A DNA stretch of 64,000 nt from Sphingomonas sp. PP-CC-1A-547. Lineage in GTDB: Bacteria; Pseudomonadota; Alphaproteobacteria; Sphingomonadales; Sphingomonadaceae. The notes beneath the pieces were generated by a model, which saw only the letters and a list, made by a program, of their open reading frames with translations, did no database searches and was not told the origin of the DNA. Numbering within the stretch: the stretch's first letter is position 1; each line of letters opens with the position of its first letter. Shown in pieces: positions 62,525-64,000 of the stretch. The stretch covers positions 310,001-374,000 of the forward strand of contig NZ_RAPZ01000011.1 in assembly GCF_003610375.1 (NCBI RefSeq), written 5' to 3'. The translations under genes were made by a program, and so were the position numbers.

Positions 62525-62602
62525 TCTTCCTGCGCACGCAGGAACCCAGGGTCAAGAACACCAGCGCCTGTTACCCTGGGCTCCTGCGTTCGCAGGAGAA
62601 CC
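62525..62602. repeat. Paired palindromic repeat, family D (CTGCGAACGCAG type)
   Basis: cttcctgcgcacgcagga and acccagggtca on the left; ttaccctgggctcctgcg and ttcgcaggagaac on the right. Same subtype as 26129 and 27996. Confidence 0.8.
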
Positions 62603-62732
62603 GGAGTGTTCTCACCTCAAGCGCGGGTCCATTCCGACCCAGTTAATCCACGTTGCCCGCCCCGCCGTTGCCGCCCTCTACCCCGCATGCTAAATGCGCG
62701 CGCTTGGGGCACAGGGTGAAATCGGAAATTCG

Positions 62733-62774
62733 ATGAGTATTGCTGCACTTCCGGGTCGATTCATCGTCCAGTGA
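62733..62774 (+). CDS. Possible 13-residue leader peptide coupled to kup
   Basis: ATG 62733, with GGAA at 5 nt, opens a short frame encoding [13 protein letters not shown]. Its TGA (62772-62774) overlaps the GTG start of kup (GTGA). kup itself has no visible ribosome site, so re-initiation after this peptide could drive its translation. Confidence 0.35.
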   Translation: MSIAALPGRFIVQ

Positions 62775-64000
62775 GCGTCGACCAGACCGCCGCGGCCTCG
62801 ACCGTGCCACCCGCCAATCTCGATCTCGAGACGGGGCATCATAACTCCGACGGCATGCTGAAGCTCGCCTTCGGTGCGATCGGCATCGTCTTCGGCGATA
62901 TCGGCACCAGCCCGCTCTACGCCTTCCGCGAGACCTTCGCCGGCCACCACAAGCTGGCGCTCGACGCGGCGCACATCATGGGCGTCATCAGCCTGATGTT
63001 CTGGTCGATGATGATCGTCGTGACGGTCAAGTACGTGATCATCATCATGCGCGCCGACAACAAGGGCGAGGGCGGCAGCCTCGCGCTGCTCGCACTCGTC
63101 TCGGGCAAGACCAAGACGAAGCGCTGGAGCAAGGGCATCATCCTGCTCGGCGTCTTCGCGACGGCGCTGTTCTACGGCGACAGCATGATCACGCCCGCGG
63201 TCTCGGTATTGTCCGCGGTCGAGGGTCTCGCCGTCGCCGCGCCCGCTTTCGGCGGCCTAGTCCTGCCGATCGTGATCGTCATCCTGATCGGGCTGTTCTG
63301 GGTGCAGAAAAGCGGTACCGCGCGTATCGGCCTCGTGTTCGGGCCGATCATGCTGGTGTATTTCAGCGTCATCGCGGTGCTCGGCATCCTCAGCATCGTC
63401 CAGACCCCCGAGGTGCTCTGGGCGCTGTCGCCGCACTACGCCGTCGAGTTCTTCATCATCGATCCCGAGCGAGCGTTCCTGGCGCTGGGCTCGGTCGTCC
63501 TCGCGGTCACCGGCGCGGAGGCGCTGTACGCGGACATGGGCCATTTCGGCCGCAAGCCGATCGGCCTGTCGTGGCTGTTCTTCGTGCTCCCCGCGCTGAT
63601 CCTCAACTATATGGGGCAGGGCGCGCTGCTGTTTCGTGATGGTCGCGAGGCGCTCGTGAGCCCGTTCTACAACCTCGCCCCCGAAAGCCTCCAGCTACCG
63701 CTCGTCATCCTCGCGACGATGGCGGCGGTGATCGCCTCGCAAGCGGTCATCTCCGGCGCGTTCTCGGTAACGCAGCAGGCGATCCAGCTCGGCTTCATCC
63801 CGCGCCTGCGGATCGAGCACACCAGCGCCTCGACCGCCGGCCAGATCTACATCCCGCTCGTCAACGGCGCGCTGATGGTGATGGTGATCCTGCTCGTGCT
63901 GTTCTTCCGCACCTCGTCGAACCTGACGAGCGCGTACGGAATCGCGGTGACCGGCGCGATGTTCATCGACACATGCCTGCTCGGGGTGGTGCTGTTCCGC
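62771..64000 (+). CDS. kup: Potassium transport protein Kup, N-terminal part
   Basis: 410 residues are visible; the gene runs off the right edge. Start GTG 62771 ([20 protein letters not shown]); an in-frame TGA at 62717 blocks longer forms. Family blocks: [78 protein letters not shown] and [10 protein letters not shown]. Many membrane helices. Proton-coupled K+ uptake. The N terminus of about 30 residues is hydrophilic. Confidence 0.95.
   Translation, partial: MSVDQTAAASTVPPANLDLETGHHNSDGMLKLAFGAIGIVFGDIGTSPLYAFRETFAGHHKLALDAAHIMGVISLMFWSMMIVVTVKYVIIIMRADNKGEGGSLALLALVSGKTKTKRWSKGIILLGVFATALFYGDSMITPAVSVLSAVEGLAVAAPAFGGLVLPIVIVILIGLFWVQKSGTARIGLVFGPIMLVYFSVIAVLGILSIVQTPEVLWALSPHYAVEFFIIDPERAFLALGSVVLAVTGAEALYADMGHFGRKPIGLSWLFFVLPALILNYMGQGALLFRDGREALVSPFYNLAPESLQLPLVILATMAAVIASQAVISGAFSVTQQAIQLGFIPRLRIEHTSASTAGQIYIPLVNGALMVMVILLVLFFRTSSNLTSAYGIAVTGAMFIDTCLLGVVLFR

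Overview
The window looks like ordinary chromosome of a GC-rich alphaproteobacterium of the order Sphingomonadales, most likely Sphingomonas or a close relative. This rests on gene content and order (ilvH-ilvI-miaA with divergent serB; gatCAB; tig, clpP, clpX, lon, hupB in series; SPOR-domain lipoproteins; a NodT-type efflux operon; a large TonB-dependent receptor). It also rests on the high density of paired palindromic repeats in nearly every intergenic gap. I see no rRNA, prophage, integrase, transposase or CRISPR array.

Layout. 1-13118: branched-chain amino acid synthesis (ilvH partial, ilvI), miaA overlapping divergent serB, envelope lipoproteins and SPOR proteins, a PyrB plus inactive-PyrC pair, a polytopic membrane protein, ruvX and a DUF3089 hydrolase. 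13370-16639: gatCAB amidotransferase. 16948-30986: a retropepsin-like protease, two tiny genes, tRNA-Leu(UAG), trigger factor with an unusual tail, a glycosyltransferase, ClpP/ClpX, a ChaA-type antiporter, a cytochrome c, an M1 peptidase, Lon and HU. 31054-36285: tRNA-Val(CAC) and a TetR-EmrA-EmrB-NodT efflux operon. 37091-54139: a PhoB-box-like array, an ElpS-like lipoprotein, a TonB-dependent receptor, a 2-oxoglutarate/Fe(II) oxygenase and a type II secretion operon gspCDEFGHIJKLMN. 54205-60535: tRNA-His, a leucine-type dehydrogenase and the cytochrome c maturation operon ccmC-D-E-F-G-H plus a CcmI-like TPR protein. 60578-64000: a DUF3072 protein, alanine dehydrogenase with a divergent Lrp regulator, and the start of kup.

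The most interesting region is 37091-54139. Upstream of the lipoprotein gene the core GTCAT recurs at 37091, 37102, 37113, 37124 and 37146, exactly in 11-bp phase (the 37135 slot reads CGCAT). This is the architecture of tandem PhoB sites. Together with the lipoprotein, receptor and type II secretion genes it resembles the phosphate-starvation ElpS locus of Caulobacter. I infer a phosphate-starvation secretion and uptake unit in which the lipoprotein is a type II secretion substrate and the receptor imports what is released.

A second theme is the repeats. At least seven families of paired hairpins lie between genes. In three genes repeat sequence has entered the coding frame: the N terminus of gspE, the signal peptide of ccmH and the N terminus of gspH. 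Repeat ends also lie at gene starts; the ribosome binding site of gspF is the end of a repeat.

Most operons are tightly packed with ATGA/GTGA or TGATG overlaps, which I used to choose start codons. No computed homology search was available, so names rest on motifs, length and context.
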